Shown: piece by piece, positions 37,058 through 44,427 of the stretch
Layout: every line of letters begins with the position of its first letter
Position numbering within the stretch: position 1 is the first letter of the stretch
From: an uncultured Alphaproteobacteria bacterium
Lineage (GTDB): Bacteria; Pseudomonadota; Alphaproteobacteria; UBA7887
Assembly (NCBI GenBank): GCA_902562525.1
Contig: CACETT010000006.1
Location: 1-44,946 of the forward strand
Reading direction: 5' to 3'
Length of the DNA: 44,946 bases
Position numbers and translations under genes: made by a program
Notes under the pieces: model-generated
What the model saw: only the letters and a program-made list of their open reading frames with translations
What the model was told of the DNA's origin: nothing
Database searches by the model: none

Positions 37058-37855
37058 GTGAACGGCTCTTTAAGCCAATTGTTAAAGGGCAAAAAAGGCC
37101 TCATTATGGGCGTGGCTAATGATCGTTCCATAGCTTGGACTGCAGCCGAGGCCGCCAGCCGCGCCGGAGCGCGGCTCGCTTTCACCTACCAAAATCATGC
37201 CATGGCCCGAAGGGTTGTTCCCCTTGCTGAGAGTGTTGGAGCAGAAATCACAGTTCCTTGTGACGTAGCGGATGGCGATGAAATCGACTCGGCATTCGAT
37301 TCCATTGCGGAGCGTTGGAAGAGTATAGATTTTGTGGTCCATGCTATTGCTTTCTCCGATCGAAATGAACTTAAGGGTAGGTATGTCGATGCAAGTCGTG
37401 AGAATATGCTGAATAGCCTGTTGGTGTCCTGTTACTCTTTTACCCGTGTAGCGCGGAGAGCGGCATCCATGGCAAATTTTGGCGCGAGTTTGGTTACATA
37501 TACGTTTGAGGGGTCCCGTCATGTGGTGCCCAGTTACAATGTTATGGGCGTGGCCAAGGCTGCACTTGAGCAAAGTATTTGTTACCTTGCCGCCGATTTG
37601 GGTTCGGAAGGTATACGGGTTAATGCTATCTCATCTGGCCCGATGCGCACTCTCTCAGGAGCCGCGATAGGTGCGGGACGAGCTATACATCGCTGGGCTC
37701 GCCAGAATTCGGCTCTGCGGCGGGATCTCCAGTCGAACGATGTTGCTAATACCAGCTTATACCTATTGAGTGAGTTGTCTTCTGGAGTTACAGGCGAGGT
37801 GCATCACGTTGACAACGGCAACAACATAGTAGGGGTGACCCCCCGCGGACGTTAA
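37058..37855 (+). CDS. fabI: enoyl-ACP reductase FabI (active-site Tyr-to-Phe variant)
   Basis: FabI reduces the trans-2-enoyl-ACP with NADH in each elongation cycle. The 265-residue short-chain dehydrogenase has the cofactor loop GVANDRSIAWTAA and the Y160-x6-K167 pair (PSYNVMGVAKAAL), as in E. coli Y156/K163. The neighbouring tyrosine that equals E. coli Y146 is F150 here (TYTFEGSRH). InhA also has Phe at that place, so activity is likely. The start is the GTG at 37058, 25 bases after fabB. Confidence 0.92.
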   Translation: MNGSLSQLLKGKKGLIMGVANDRSIAWTAAEAASRAGARLAFTYQNHAMARRVVPLAESVGAEITVPCDVADGDEIDSAFDSIAERWKSIDFVVHAIAFSDRNELKGRYVDASRENMLNSLLVSCYSFTRVARRAASMANFGASLVTYTFEGSRHVVPSYNVMGVAKAALEQSICYLAADLGSEGIRVNAISSGPMRTLSGAAIGAGRAIHRWARQNSALRRDLQSNDVANTSLYLLSELSSGVTGEVHHVDNGNNIVGVTPRGR

Positions 37856-37860
37856 GCTAC

Positions 37861-37907
37861 GGGCTAAAATAGAATTAGAGTTTAATCCTTTGGTCTGGAT
37901 TTAGCCC
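37861..37907. repeat. 8-bp inverted repeat between fabI and irr
   Basis: GGGCTAAA (37861-37868) and TTTAGCCC (37900-37907) are perfect complements separated by 31 bases. It could end the fab transcript, although no T tract follows, or form a leader structure for irr. The loop contains a TAGAA half-site but no complete Irr box. Confidence 0.4.
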
Positions 37908-37963
37908 CCTTGCTGTGTTGGACCCCAACTGTCACACTGGACGTCAAAACACGTGGAATTGGA

Positions 37964-38374
37964 ATGATTTCTTCAGACGAACTTTTTGACGCTAAGGCTC
38001 TGCTTCAGGACTCTGATATCCGACCGACCCGGCAAAGGCTAGGTTTGGCAAGCCTGCTGTTCGGAAGGAAAAATCGGCATGTCACCGCGGAAGTCCTGCA
38101 CCAAGAAGCTAACGACTGCGGATTGCGAATGGCACTGGCTACAGTCTATAACAGCCTCCATTCGTTTACGCGGGCCGGGTTGCTGCGTGAGGTGGTTGTA
38201 GATGCTGGGCGTCGATATTTTGACACGAATGTGAGTCACCACCATCATTTGCTCAGGGAGCAAACGGGCGAGCTAGTTGATGTAGATCCCGGGAAGTTAG
38301 AGGTCAGGGGCATCCCGGACCTACCCCGAGGGACTTCCGTTAGTCAAATTGATGTTGTGATACGGATAAAATAG
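37964..38374 (+). CDS. irr: iron response regulator Irr (Fur family)
   Basis: Irr is the alphaproteobacterial heme-responsive Fur-family regulator: under low iron it binds ICE/Irr-box sites and represses iron-consuming genes. The 136-residue protein has DIRPTRQRLGLASLLF, HVTAEVLHQEA, ALATVYNSLHSFTRAGLLREV and YFDTNVSHHHHLLRE, the histidine-rich segment of the family. The frame is open from a TTG at 37910, but ATG 37964 matches the family N-terminus. Unlike the divergent irr/fabA layout common in Rhizobiales, here irr lies downstream of fabI on the same strand. An Irr-box-like palindrome follows 20 bases after it. Confidence 0.9.
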   Translation: MISSDELFDAKALLQDSDIRPTRQRLGLASLLFGRKNRHVTAEVLHQEANDCGLRMALATVYNSLHSFTRAGLLREVVVDAGRRYFDTNVSHHHHLLREQTGELVDVDPGKLEVRGIPDLPRGTSVSQIDVVIRIK

Positions 38375-38394
38375 AAATCGCCAGACTGTATAAG

Positions 38395-38413
38395 TTTAGA
38401 ATAATTCTAGAAA
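38395..38413. promoter_or_regulatory. Irr box (ICE)-like operator upstream of rubrerythrin
   Basis: TTTAGAATAATTCTAGAAA contains a perfect 13-bp palindrome TAGAAT-A-ATTCTA (38397-38409), very near the ICE consensus as I remember it (TTTAGAA-N3-TTCTAAA), differing at the right edge. It lies next to the candidate promoter of the rubrerythrin gene, and directly downstream of irr. Confidence 0.7.
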
Positions 38414-38415
38414 TA

Positions 38416-38444
38416 TTGACTGGGCCGTGAAGGAGTTGCATATT
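38416..38444 (+). promoter_or_regulatory. promoter candidate for the rubrerythrin operon
   Basis: TTGACT (38416-38421) and CATATT (38439-38444) are 17 bases apart. The -35 begins 3 bases after the Irr-box-like site, so a bound regulator would sit at the promoter's upstream edge. The -10 matches 4 of 6. Confidence 0.4.
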
Positions 38445-38525
38445 GTGGCAGGATCACTGGCATAACTTCCGTGCTATTTGGCTGTGGTTGACGTTGCTAA
38501 TTTTTTGAGAAGGGAATTTTTTATC

Positions 38526-38942
38526 ATGAGTTTAGCGGGAACTAAAACTGAACAGAATCTAAAAGACGCTTTTGCGGGCGAGTCACAGGCTAACCGGCGG
38601 TATTTGTTTTTTGCCCAAAAAGCAGATGTAGAGGGATTTAATGATGTATCGGCTGTGTTTCGTTCTACAGCTGAAGGGGAAACCGGCCATGCCTTTGGGC
38701 ATCTCGAGTTTCTAACTGAGACTGGCGATCCGGCAACTGGCCAACCAATCGGAACCACAGCAGACAATTTAAAGGCGGCGGTTGCGGGCGAGACCCATGA
38801 ATACACAGATATGTATCCTAGTATGGCTAAAGCGGCCCGCGAAGAGGGCTTCGAGGAAATTGCTGATTGGTTTGAGACTTTGGCTAAAGCTGAGAAATCT
38901 CATGCTGGCAGGTTCCAAAAATCCCTTGATGGATTGGGATAA
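38526..38942 (+). CDS. rubrerythrin (erythrin-type, no rubredoxin domain)
   Basis: Rubrerythrins are diiron peroxidases that reduce hydrogen peroxide. The 138-residue ferritin-like protein carries the expected ligands: E19 (AFAGES), E52 and H55 (AEGETGH), E89 and E92 (AVAGETHE), and E123-x2-H126 (KAEKSH). The C-terminal rubredoxin domain with its CxxC pairs is absent, so it needs an external electron donor. The ATG at 38526 has GGGA about ten bases upstream; the open frame to 38478 is not conserved. An Irr-box-like palindrome lies 110 bases upstream. The Fe-S protein that follows is the obvious candidate partner. Confidence 0.93.
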   Translation: MSLAGTKTEQNLKDAFAGESQANRRYLFFAQKADVEGFNDVSAVFRSTAEGETGHAFGHLEFLTETGDPATGQPIGTTADNLKAAVAGETHEYTDMYPSMAKAAREEGFEEIADWFETLAKAEKSHAGRFQKSLDGLG

Positions 38943-39027
38943 TCTGGGTTGGGTCTGGCCAAAGAGATTTGTTTTCTCTTAGGCTCTGCTGGTTTGAAGT
39001 GAAGCTTTAATATCTAGGGATCTACGT

Positions 39028-40374
39028 ATGGAAGGTGGCCTTGGGGCGCCAGTGAGAAATCCGCACGGCTTTGATCAGCAAGATTATCTTGATGAGGCTA
39101 AGTTTGAGTTGGAGGCTCGTCGGGTATTTGACATTTGTCATGGATGTAGACGTTGTTTCAATTTGTGTGCGAGTTTCCCGCGATTATTTGACTTGGTTGA
39201 CTCTGGCGAGACCGGGGAAGTCGATGGGGTGGTGGCATCCGACTTCGGGGAGGTCATGGACGCTTGTACCCTTTGTGACATGTGCTTCATGGTTACGTGC
39301 CCATATGTCCCTCCCCACGAATTTAACCTCGACTTTCCCCACTTAGTCGTCCGGTACAGGGCCATACAGAATTCTAAGGGGTCTGGGTCTCTCATAGATA
39401 GGGAGCTGGCAAAAACTGATCGCAATGCCCGGTTTGCGACGCCAATCTGGTGGCTTGTTAACTGGTTTACTCGCACTGGGAATAGAACTAGCCGACTGAT
39501 TATGGAATGGCTAATCTCTATTCACCGTGACGCGAGCTTGCCGAAATATTTTAGTAGAAGGCTATCTGAGAGAAGCCAGGCGAAGGTGTTTGAAGCCAAC
39601 ACTGGGGCTCCCGCTTTTGGTCGGAAAGTGATTATATTTTCCACATGTTTCGTAAACTATAACAATCCTAGGATCTGTGAACTATTTCGGAAGGTGCTTG
39701 CTTTAAATGGTGTTGAGTCGGAGGTTGTCTATCCTGGCTGTTGCGGAATGCCCCAGTTGGAAAGGGGCGACCTCGGAGCAGTTGGCGCCAATGCCCAGAG
39801 TGTTACCCGCGAGCTCGTCGGTTGGATAGAAAAGGGTTACTCCGTAGTAGCCCTAGTGCCAAGTTGCGCACTTATGCTAAAGTTTGAGTGGCCTTTGATA
39901 TTGCCGGAAGATCCAATGGTGCGTTTAGTGAGTACCAACACAACTGACTTATCCGAATATATAGTTGATATAGCTAAAAATGAAGGATTGGGGGTAGAGT
40001 TGGAGAGTTTAAATGAGGATGTAACCCTGCAATTAGCGTGCCATTCTCGTGCTCAAAACATGGGCGTCAAAGGGGCGGAAATGTTGCGCCTAATCCCTGA
40101 TCTGGGCCTCACGGTTGTGGAACGTTGTTCGGGGCACGGCGGTCTTTGGGGCGTGAAACAGGCTAATTTTGATACAGCTATCAAGACTGGGCGAACTGCA
40201 GCCCGCCAGGCAATGCAAAAGGGAAGCTCATTTGTGGCCTCTGAATGTCCCCTCGCTTGCGATCATCTCCGCCAGGGGATTGAAAAGCTCAATCCTGATG
40301 AGCAGTTACAAAGCAACTTTGGTCACCCTATAGAATTGTTTGCTAAAGCCTGTGGAATCGAGGAGGTAAGCTAA
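39028..40374 (+). CDS. Fe-S/CCG-domain protein (GlpC/HdrD-like)
   Basis: The 448-residue protein has a ferredoxin-like N-terminus with two cysteine sets, C37/C40/C43/C47 and C80/C83/C86/C91-Pro, likely two [4Fe-4S] clusters, followed by two CCG-type domains. The first has FSTCFVNYNNPR and PGCCGMPQ; the second has LACHSRAQN and RCSGHGG, where the first CCG cysteine pair is C-S. The layout is that of the GlpC or heterodisulfide reductase D subunit, an electron-transfer unit. Rubrerythrin precedes it and a DUF3501 gene follows after 5 bases. I infer electron delivery to rubrerythrin; the family annotation (glycerol-3-phosphate dehydrogenase subunit C) is probably misleading as no glpA/B is here. 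Confidence 0.85.
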   Translation: MEGGLGAPVRNPHGFDQQDYLDEAKFELEARRVFDICHGCRRCFNLCASFPRLFDLVDSGETGEVDGVVASDFGEVMDACTLCDMCFMVTCPYVPPHEFNLDFPHLVVRYRAIQNSKGSGSLIDRELAKTDRNARFATPIWWLVNWFTRTGNRTSRLIMEWLISIHRDASLPKYFSRRLSERSQAKVFEANTGAPAFGRKVIIFSTCFVNYNNPRICELFRKVLALNGVESEVVYPGCCGMPQLERGDLGAVGANAQSVTRELVGWIEKGYSVVALVPSCALMLKFEWPLILPEDPMVRLVSTNTTDLSEYIVDIAKNEGLGVELESLNEDVTLQLACHSRAQNMGVKGAEMLRLIPDLGLTVVERCSGHGGLWGVKQANFDTAIKTGRTAARQAMQKGSSFVASECPLACDHLRQGIEKLNPDEQLQSNFGHPIELFAKACGIEEVS

Positions 40375-40379
40375 CAAAC

Positions 40380-40973
40380 ATGACTAGAAAGGAAATTCTG
40401 CTTAAAGACGTAATGCCCATGTCGGAGTTTGGAAAGACAAGAGCAGAGCTTAGAAGAAAACTAATACCCACAAAACGAAGGCGACGGATAGGCGTAGGAC
40501 CATGGGCCACCTTTTATTTTGAGAGTTATGAGACTATGTGGTTTCAGGTGCATGAAATGCTTTGGATCGAGGGGGGTGGGGATGCACAACTGCCGGGTGA
40601 GCTGGCGGCTTACAATCCGTTGATTCCCAAAGGTCGAGAATTAGTGGCAACGCTCATGTTTGAAGTAGAGGATCCAGGTGAGAGAACACGCCTGCTGACA
40701 AGCCTGGGCGGTGTAGAAAAGACGATTATTCTCACTGTGGCGGGGCAACGGATATTTGGCTTAGTTGAGGAGGAGGTGGGCCAAACACGATCAGACCGGA
40801 AGGTCTCATCCGTGCAATTTGTCCACTTTCCTTTTACGGACGATCAGGCAACGTCTTTTCTTAATGGTTTTGGTTCGGTCACGCTGCAAATTGACCACCC
40901 TGGTTACGCCCACGTATCAAAGTTAGATAAAGAAGTGCGAAATGAACTGGCGCGCGATTTTGAGGCGGTATAA
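40380..40973 (+). CDS. DUF3501 family protein
   Basis: This 197-residue protein of unknown function contains KRRRRIGVGPWATFYFES, MWFQVHEMLWIEGG and LNPLIPKGRELVATLMFE-like segments (here YNPLIPKGRELVATLMFE) that I recognise as DUF3501. No signal peptide, membrane span or cysteine cluster is present. It starts 5 bases after the Fe-S protein and ends the three-gene unit. From the pairing it may be an assembly or partner protein of the Fe-S/rubrerythrin system. Function is unknown. Confidence 0.8.
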   Translation: MTRKEILLKDVMPMSEFGKTRAELRRKLIPTKRRRRIGVGPWATFYFESYETMWFQVHEMLWIEGGGDAQLPGELAAYNPLIPKGRELVATLMFEVEDPGERTRLLTSLGGVEKTIILTVAGQRIFGLVEEEVGQTRSDRKVSSVQFVHFPFTDDQATSFLNGFGSVTLQIDHPGYAHVSKLDKEVRNELARDFEAV

Positions 40974-40993
40974 GAAAGATTCTCTGGTCCCAG

Positions 40994-41524
40994 TCATCTA
41001 GTCAGCTTTTCGCTTGGATAAACCCCCCATATTTGATCCCGCCTGACCCAACCGCGGTAGGGTTCAAACTGGATGCGGCACCAGGTCTTTGTGCAGTCGA
41101 GAAGTTTGCCGTATGCTCCTGCCTGGATTTTTGCTATTGCCGCAGATGATGGTTCCGGCTTCCGATGGAGTTTAAGCTGATCCTTCAAATTTTCTCTTTC
41201 TAAAACGATAGCAAACCGCTTTCCTGACAACATCACGCTATGAATCCAGCCTTCTACGTTGTCTACATCCCTAATTAGCCTCCAGTGGTCGAATTCGTCG
41301 ACGACTTCGACTGGAAAGCCCTTGCGGAGATATACCCAGTTTATTGGGTATTGATCACCCGGACCTGCTCTCGCATAAACCCTCTCATTTTTAAGACTTA
41401 CGAATCGAGGGATCGGTAGCCCACTCTCTGCATCCGAGTGCCGTGGTGAAACAAAGACCAGACCACTAAAAATTAAAGCTAAAGCTAGATTCTGGAGTTT
41501 CTTTGGGAAAATGTCAGACGTCAT
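40994..41524 (-). CDS. exported SH3-domain protein (bacterial SH3-like, DUF1058/PF06347 type)
   Basis: The 176-residue protein has a signal peptide (hydrophobic core about residues 11-26) and two SH3-like repeats: RFVSLKNERVYARAGPGDQYPINWVY near residue 40 (quoted in part: VYARAGPGDQYP) and a second around residue 120-170 ending WCRIQFEPYRGWVRRDQIWG. Such alphaproteobacterial proteins act in the periplasm, probably on peptidoglycan. It is divergent from the hydroxyacid dehydrogenase gene with a 120-base gap between them. Confidence 0.85.
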   Translation of the reverse strand: MTSDIFPKKLQNLALALIFSGLVFVSPRHSDAESGLPIPRFVSLKNERVYARAGPGDQYPINWVYLRKGFPVEVVDEFDHWRLIRDVDNVEGWIHSVMLSGKRFAIVLERENLKDQLKLHRKPEPSSAAIAKIQAGAYGKLLDCTKTWCRIQFEPYRGWVRRDQIWGVYPSEKLTR

Positions 41525-41644
41525 AATGGGTTTTAGCTGTTATGCTTGAATTAGAAGACTGAGTATGAAAACAATTATAGACTGGTAGCTATAATATTAA
41601 CCAGCTTAGACTGGGAATTTTTAACAGAAATGGTCGTAAACTAA

Positions 41645-42631
41645 ATGTTGAAAGATCCAAGGGTGGTTGTAACCCGGCAACTTCCAGAGCGGATAGAAGC
41701 GCGAATGAAGGAGTTATTTCATGCAGAGCTTCGAGATCCAGATGGCCCAATGTCCAAGTCAGAGCTTTTAGCCGCTGTGGTGAAAGCAGATGTTTTAGTG
41801 CCGACCGTTACTGATCGGATCGATGCAGAGGTGCTTGAGCATGCCGGTGATCAGCTAAAACTCGTTGCAAATTTTGGTGTCGGTGTAGATAACATCGATC
41901 TAGAGGCTGCCCAGAGGAGAGGTATTGTAGTTACAAACACACCCGGAGTTTTGACAGAGGACACGGCGGATATGACTATGGCAATGATACTTGCTGTACC
42001 TCGCCGTGTGGTAGAGGGGGAAAGACTAGTATCATCTAATCAATGGGAAGGCTGGGGACCCAACACAATGCTTGGGCATCGGATTTGGGGAAAGCGCTTA
42101 GGGATTATAGGGATGGGCCAGATAGGAACAGCGGTGGCCCGGCGGGCACAGGGCTTTGGTCTTTCCATTCATTATCATAACCGCAATAGACTCCCAATCA
42201 GTGCCGAAGAGGAGCTAGCGGCAACGTATTGGGAGAGCCTTGATCAGATGTTGGCTCACATGGACATAATTTCTGTTAACTGTCCCCGAACTCCAGCCAC
42301 TTATCATTTGCTTTCCACTGGCCGTTTGTCGTTAATGAAGCCAGATGCATATCTGGTCAACACATCTCGCGGAGAGGTAGTGGATGAGGCCGCGCTTGCT
42401 GCCATGCTGAAGCAGCGGAAATTAGCTGGGGCTGCCCTTGATGTTTTTGAGCACGAACCGGCTATTAACAAGCAGCTAAAAGAGTTAAGTAATGTACTTC
42501 TTTTGCCTCACATGGGTTCCGCTACTATCGAAGGAAGGGTTGATATGGGGGAGAAGGTCCTAATCAACATTCGCACCTTTGTTGACGGGCATAGACCGCC
42601 AGACAGGGTTATTGCTAAGCTCATCGAATAA
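41645..42631 (+). CDS. D-isomer-specific 2-hydroxyacid dehydrogenase (glyoxylate/hydroxypyruvate reductase-like)
   Basis: The 328-residue enzyme belongs to the D-2-hydroxyacid dehydrogenase family, reducing 2-keto acids with NAD(P)H. The nucleotide loop GMGQIG is at residues 156-161 and the catalytic residues are R242 (NTSRGEVVDE), E271 (DVFEHEP) and H289 (LPHMGSA). The sequence fits the glyoxylate/hydroxypyruvate reductase group (GyaR/GhrB); substrate is inferred. No convincing ribosome site precedes the ATG at 41645. It is divergent to an SH3-domain protein, a layout seen in other alphaproteobacteria. Confidence 0.88.
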   Translation: MLKDPRVVVTRQLPERIEARMKELFHAELRDPDGPMSKSELLAAVVKADVLVPTVTDRIDAEVLEHAGDQLKLVANFGVGVDNIDLEAAQRRGIVVTNTPGVLTEDTADMTMAMILAVPRRVVEGERLVSSNQWEGWGPNTMLGHRIWGKRLGIIGMGQIGTAVARRAQGFGLSIHYHNRNRLPISAEEELAATYWESLDQMLAHMDIISVNCPRTPATYHLLSTGRLSLMKPDAYLVNTSRGEVVDEAALAAMLKQRKLAGAALDVFEHEPAINKQLKELSNVLLLPHMGSATIEGRVDMGEKVLINIRTFVDGHRPPDRVIAKLIE

Positions 42632-42670
42632 AATTTGGGGTAACTGCCCGTCATAAATTACTGCTGATGG

Positions 42671-42686
42671 CGCCTTGGCAACGGCG
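42671..42686. other. short stem-loop between convergent genes
   Basis: CGCC and GGCG pair, with an inner TTG/CAA, in the gap between the convergent dehydrogenase and dsrE-like genes. No T tract follows on either strand, so terminator function is doubtful. Confidence 0.2.
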
Positions 42687-42689
42687 AGA

Positions 42690-43121
42690 TTAGATGAAGA
42701 CGATATTGCCTTCCGCGTCGGCGCTGTTAAGGAAAGTCACAAGGCCGCCGGGTTCGAAGTGAACATCTTTTCTCAATTCTTCTGCTTGGATACCCTCAGC
42801 CTTTAGCCCCATTTCGCAGATAAGGAATTTAACGCCCATGGAACTACATGCTGTAAATAATTCTTCGAATCCGGCTATTCCCTTACTTTGATTTATTTCA
42901 TCCTGACCAAAGCCCTCAGTCTTTGTCTTTGCGTTAGTGAATACCCCCCAACCTGGAACCCCAGAGCTATCTACCGTCACTGCTCGAATTGCGCCCATTG
43001 TGAACATAATAGTCACGTTCATGTTAGTAGCAACGGCTGCTGCTGCAGTTGCGAGAGCATAGTGAATTTTTCCAAAGTCACTAGAAAATGCGATAATGGA
43101 GAGAGTTTTTGGTTTACTCAT
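42690..43121 (-). CDS. DsrE/DrsE-like sulfur-relay family protein
   Basis: The 143-residue protein has the DsrE_2 type alpha/beta fold with strands LSIIAFSSDFGKIHYALATA and VTIMFTMGAIRAV and a candidate active cysteine C102 in KFLICEMGLKAEG; a second cysteine C92 is close by. DsrE-like proteins shuttle sulfur or persulfide. It is the last gene of the reverse-strand unit coaBC-dut-moeB-dsrE, six bases after the E1-like gene. The link to that sulfur-transfer enzyme is suggestive, not proven. Confidence 0.75.
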   Translation of the reverse strand: MSKPKTLSIIAFSSDFGKIHYALATAAAAVATNMNVTIMFTMGAIRAVTVDSSGVPGWGVFTNAKTKTEGFGQDEINQSKGIAGFEELFTACSSMGVKFLICEMGLKAEGIQAEELRKDVHFEPGGLVTFLNSADAEGNIVFI

Positions 43122-43127
43122 ATGATT

Positions 43128-43952
43128 TTACTCAGAATGCTCCGATAGATCTGTAATTCGTGGGCGCTTTCCGCACAGGGGACAGTTTGGGTCTGGTTTA
43201 ACCCTTACCTTGCGCCAAGTTGTATCGAGGCCGTCATAGATCAGCAGGTAGCCAGAGAGGCTGTTCCCTATTCCCAGTAGTTCCTTGAGTGCTTCTAGAG
43301 ACTGGGTGGAGCCCACAACTCCTCCGAGGGCTCCGAAGACCCCTCCTTCTGAGCAGGATGGGATTAAACCAGTTGGAGGTGGTGCAGGAAATATGCAACG
43401 GTAACATGGATTTCCCGTGCCGAGGTAGGGTTTATAGGTAGCTACCTGCCCTTCAAAGCGAAGAATGGCTGCGGAAATTAGAGTTTTAGATGAGAAATAG
43501 CACGCATCATTGAGCAAAAAGCGAGTTGAGAAGTTATCACTGCCATCAAGAACCAAGTCATAACTAGATAATAGCTGACGCACGTTTTGGACGTTAAGCC
43601 GTTCGGAATGAGGCACTATCTCAATTTCAGGATTCAGTTCTTTGACACTGCATTTTGCACTGTCAACCTTGGGCATTCCAAGCCTTGCCGTAGTATGAAG
43701 TATTTGCCTTTGAAGGTTGGAAACGTCAACAATATCGTCGTCAACTACGCCAATTTTTCCAACACCTGCGGCGGCTAGGTACATTACTGCTGGAGACCCT
43801 AGGCCCCCGGCCCCGACGACAAGCACTTTTGAGTTTATAAGTTTCGTTTGCCCAATGCCCCCAACTTCGGGGAGGACAATATGCCGGGCATACCTTTCTA
43901 TCTGCGGGGCAGTTAAGCGAACGGAGCTGCTTGCGGAGTTATTTTTTTGCAT
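43128..43952 (-). CDS. MoeB/ThiF-family adenylyltransferase (E1-like)
   Basis: This 274-residue enzyme adenylates the C-terminus of a ubiquitin-like sulfur carrier such as MoaD or ThiS. The ATP loop GAGGLGSP begins at residue 47, the adenylate-binding aspartates are in [10 protein letters not shown] (136-145), the zinc cysteines are C173/C176 and C247/C250, and the mobile catalytic-type cysteine is C190 (PSCSEGG). No rhodanese domain is attached. The frame is open upstream, but ATG 43952 fits the family start and overlaps dut by 14 bases. MoeB and ThiF cannot be told apart here. Confidence 0.9.
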   Translation of the reverse strand: MQKNNSASSSVRLTAPQIERYARHIVLPEVGGIGQTKLINSKVLVVGAGGLGSPAVMYLAAAGVGKIGVVDDDIVDVSNLQRQILHTTARLGMPKVDSAKCSVKELNPEIEIVPHSERLNVQNVRQLLSSYDLVLDGSDNFSTRFLLNDACYFSSKTLISAAILRFEGQVATYKPYLGTGNPCYRCIFPAPPPTGLIPSCSEGGVFGALGGVVGSTQSLEALKELLGIGNSLSGYLLIYDGLDTTWRKVRVKPDPNCPLCGKRPRITDLSEHSE

Positions 43953-44427
43953 ATTGGTTGTCTTTTGAGCTAGCCCCAGTTGATCCGAAGCCCCTGGCAT
44001 CCCGGATGCTTTTTGGTAGGGTTTCAATCTCTTGCCATAGCACGTGCGTAACCGGCGCGATGACGAGCTGGGCAATTCGCATGCCTCGCTCGATTGTCTT
44101 AGCCTTGTCACCAAAATTTGCCAAAATTACATTGATTTCCCCTCTGTAGTCCGAATCTATGGTGCCGGGGCTGTTAAGCACAGTTATTCCCTCCTTGAGA
44201 GCTAGCCCTGATCTCGGCCGGACCTGAGCTTCATAACCGTCCGGAAGGGCGATAGCGAAGCCAGTTGGAACTTTTGCTCTGCACATTGGGTTCAGGGTTA
44301 TGGGTTTGTCTGGAGCAGCTTCTAGGTCCATCCCCGCGCTGCCTTCTGTCATGTAGGTGGGGCAAAGATTATTTAGGGCATTAGGTAAACGCTTAATGGC
44401 AATCGTTAGGGCGGCTGATTTCATCAT
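43939..44427 (-). CDS. dut: deoxyuridine 5'-triphosphate nucleotidohydrolase (dUTPase)
   Basis: dUTPase hydrolyses dUTP to dUMP, keeping uracil out of DNA. The 162-residue protein has all five motifs: AGMDL (31-35), PRSGLA (71-76), [10 protein letters not shown] (88-97), RGMRIAQLV and the C-terminal RGFGSTG (145-151). It overlaps coaBC by 4 bases (ATG/TGA), the conserved pairing. A 12-residue tail follows motif 5. Confidence 0.96.
   Translation of the reverse strand: MMKSAALTIAIKRLPNALNNLCPTYMTEGSAGMDLEAAPDKPITLNPMCRAKVPTGFAIALPDGYEAQVRPRSGLALKEGITVLNSPGTIDSDYRGEINVILANFGDKAKTIERGMRIAQLVIAPVTHVLWQEIETLPKSIRDARGFGSTGASSKDNQYAKK

Noticed and set aside
37866-37885. possible Irr box in the irr leader (TAGAATTAGAGTTTAA)
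   Set aside because: Only the left half-site is present; the right arm does not match TTCTA.
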